This document shows positions 42,460-43,357 of a stretch of DNA of 43,357 nt, piece after piece; the first letter of the stretch is position 1, and every line of letters starts with the position of its first letter. The notes under the pieces were generated by a model. The model had not been told where the DNA came from, searched no databases, and was given only the letters and a program-made list of their open reading frames with translations. The stretch is from Alphaproteobacteria bacterium. Its GTDB lineage: Bacteria; Pseudomonadota; Alphaproteobacteria; Micropepsales; Micropepsaceae. The stretch lies in assembly GCA_947475445.1 (NCBI GenBank), contig CANJLC010000015.1, forward strand, positions 1-43,357, read 5' to 3'. Both the position numbers and the translations under genes were made by a program.

Positions 42460-43210
42460 CCTGTCTTGTTATGTCGTAGACGAGGTTTTCCTGGGCCGGC
42501 CCGAAGGACGCCCAAGGCACCACCTTGACCTGGCCCACGCCCGGCTTGGAGAAATCGCAGACGCCGCCCGCGAATATCTTCTTCAGGCGCGCGGTCTGGT
42601 CGGGATTGAAGGCGACCTTGTAATCCTTCGCGTTCACCGGACGCAGCGCGCACTTGATGATGTCCGCCGCCAGCGGGCCGCCGGCCGCCAGCCGCGGGAA
42701 GCCATAGGACGGGAACGCCGCGTTGCAGGAAGTCTTGCTGTCGGAGCCGAAGACCTGCGGTTCGGCGGTAAATGCCGTGGGTGTCTTCCAGCAGCCATCC
42801 ACCAGGCTGGCAGGCCGGTTGGCAATCACCTTCTGGCGCTGGCTGCGGCCGGAATTGTCCTTGGCTACCGCTTCCACCCAGCTGATGAAGGCAGGCCAGG
42901 CCTTGGCCAGCGGCACCGGGTTGCCGCGCCACATCACATGGTTCTTTGTATCGCCATTCTGCCTAGCCATGCGCTCGCGCACCGCAAAATGGTACCACTG
43001 ATAGTGATAGCCGCCATCGTCATTGAAGGTGCCGGTGACGTCGAACACGGGAATCTGCGACAGACCGGCGCCGCCGCTGAGCGTCACGCCACCCTGATAG
43101 ACGCGCTTGAGCGCGCCGGCGTCACCCACCACGCGGTTTGCCACATAATTGGCATTCTGGTCATAGCCGCCAATGCCTTCATTGAGGTCGAGGAACTGGT
43201 CGGCCGTGAT
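42455..43210 (-). pseudogene. DUF6351-family protein, 5' end removed by IS insertion
   Basis: About 250 C-terminal codons of a paralogue of the gene at 25027 remain (DQFLDLNEGIGGYDQ, YHYQWYHFAVRERMA, NHVMWRGNPVP, LVDGCWK, GGVCDFSKPGVGQVKVVPWASFGP). The full-length family member has 729 residues, so roughly two thirds, including the signal peptide and nucleophile region, lies beyond the IS. The IS terminus begins at 43211, directly upstream of codon ITADQF. Identity to the intact paralogue is about 60% by eye. It is probably non-functional. Confidence 0.85.
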
Positions 43211-43357
43211 TGATCTGCCCCCTTCCAAGTGGTCCAGGGACTATCATATTGGAACCTTGGAGGGAGATTTGAAATGGGACGCAGGCATCAGCCTGAGGAA
43301 GTTATTGGCAAGCTGCGGGAGGCGGAGATTGTGCTTTCGCAGGGCGGGTCGGTTGCG
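43211..43357 (+). mobile_element. IS3-family insertion sequence, one end (partial)
   Basis: It begins TGATCTGCCCCC at 43211 and runs off the right edge. It is identical to the reverse complement of 1-147. It has inserted into the DUF6351 gene. Confidence 0.9.
43274..43357 (+). CDS. IS3-family transposase OrfA, N-terminal fragment
   Basis: The first 28 codons of OrfA (MGRRHQPEEV...) are read from ATG 43274 to the window edge. The sequence is the same as the minus-strand fragment at 1-85. A GGAGGGAGA ribosome-binding site precedes the ATG. Confidence 0.8.
   Translation, partial: MGRRHQPEEVIGKLREAEIVLSQGGSVA

Overview
The window looks like a piece of an alphaproteobacterial chromosome. It is GC-rich, codes densely on both strands, and carries families typical of that class: a RpoE/ChrR pair with TGATCC/CGTA promoters, a GGAAC/CGTT general-stress promoter, a TorF-type porin, an AatA-type aminotransferase, and trxB next to a LysR gene. 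The genus cannot be fixed from the sequence; a Rhizomicrobium/Caulobacter-like relative is a guess. Both edges hold the same end of one IS3-family element (147 identical bases, opposite orientations). The window is therefore probably a contig that stops at a repeated IS rather than a defined element.

Layout. 1-670: IS end, tandem 12-mers, tRNA-Ser 3'-end remnants and strong hairpins that look like an old tRNA integration site. 671-2839: AI-2E-family permease, DsbA-like thiol oxidoreductase and a small protein. 3225-7717: four TPR proteins; two large ones join related TPR arrays to a glycosyltransferase-like domain and to a 2OG-Fe(II) oxygenase-like domain. 7722-12567 (all minus): M13 metallopeptidase, exported DUF5666-like protein, two tandem exported methyltransferase-fold paralogues and an Lrp regulator. 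12794-17150: trxB-lysR, a small exported protein, a terminator-bearing leader or small RNA, a Tat-type beta-carbonic anhydrase homologue, and an outer-membrane protein gene put out of frame at a CG dinucleotide tract. 17246-21796: aminotransferase, lipoprotein, a DUF486 gene with an in-frame TGA at a Trp position, and an orphan TolC-like lipoprotein.

21923-24014: ECF sigma factor and ChrR anti-sigma, divergent from a DUF1365 gene, with two mirror-image promoters between them. 24175-24974: a 37-residue protein, a Cys-rich exported protein and tRNA-Ser(CGA). 25027-30112: apparent operon of CHRD protein, cytochrome c-PQQ dehydrogenase and DUF6351 esterase-like protein. 30320-33896: rlmJ, patatin-like protein, bdhA and RcnB-like protein. 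33962-38511: PQQ-type sugar dehydrogenase, tRNA-Leu(CAA), bioB, a small membrane protein and purH. 38515-43357: SH3 protein, dienelactone hydrolase and histidine phosphatase pair, TorF-like porin, a CHASE3 gene that appears to have lost its kinase core, and a second DUF6351 gene cut by the right-hand IS.

Most of the window is ordinary chromosome. The signals best worth a second look are the CG-tract frameshift in the outer-membrane protein, the symmetric ECF promoters, the CHASE3/receiver deletion under a general-stress promoter, the DUF486 nonsense codon, a family of dispersed palindromic repeats, and the periplasmic esterase plus quinohaemoprotein operon. No CRISPR array, rRNA, phage structural gene or recognisable anti-phage system was seen.
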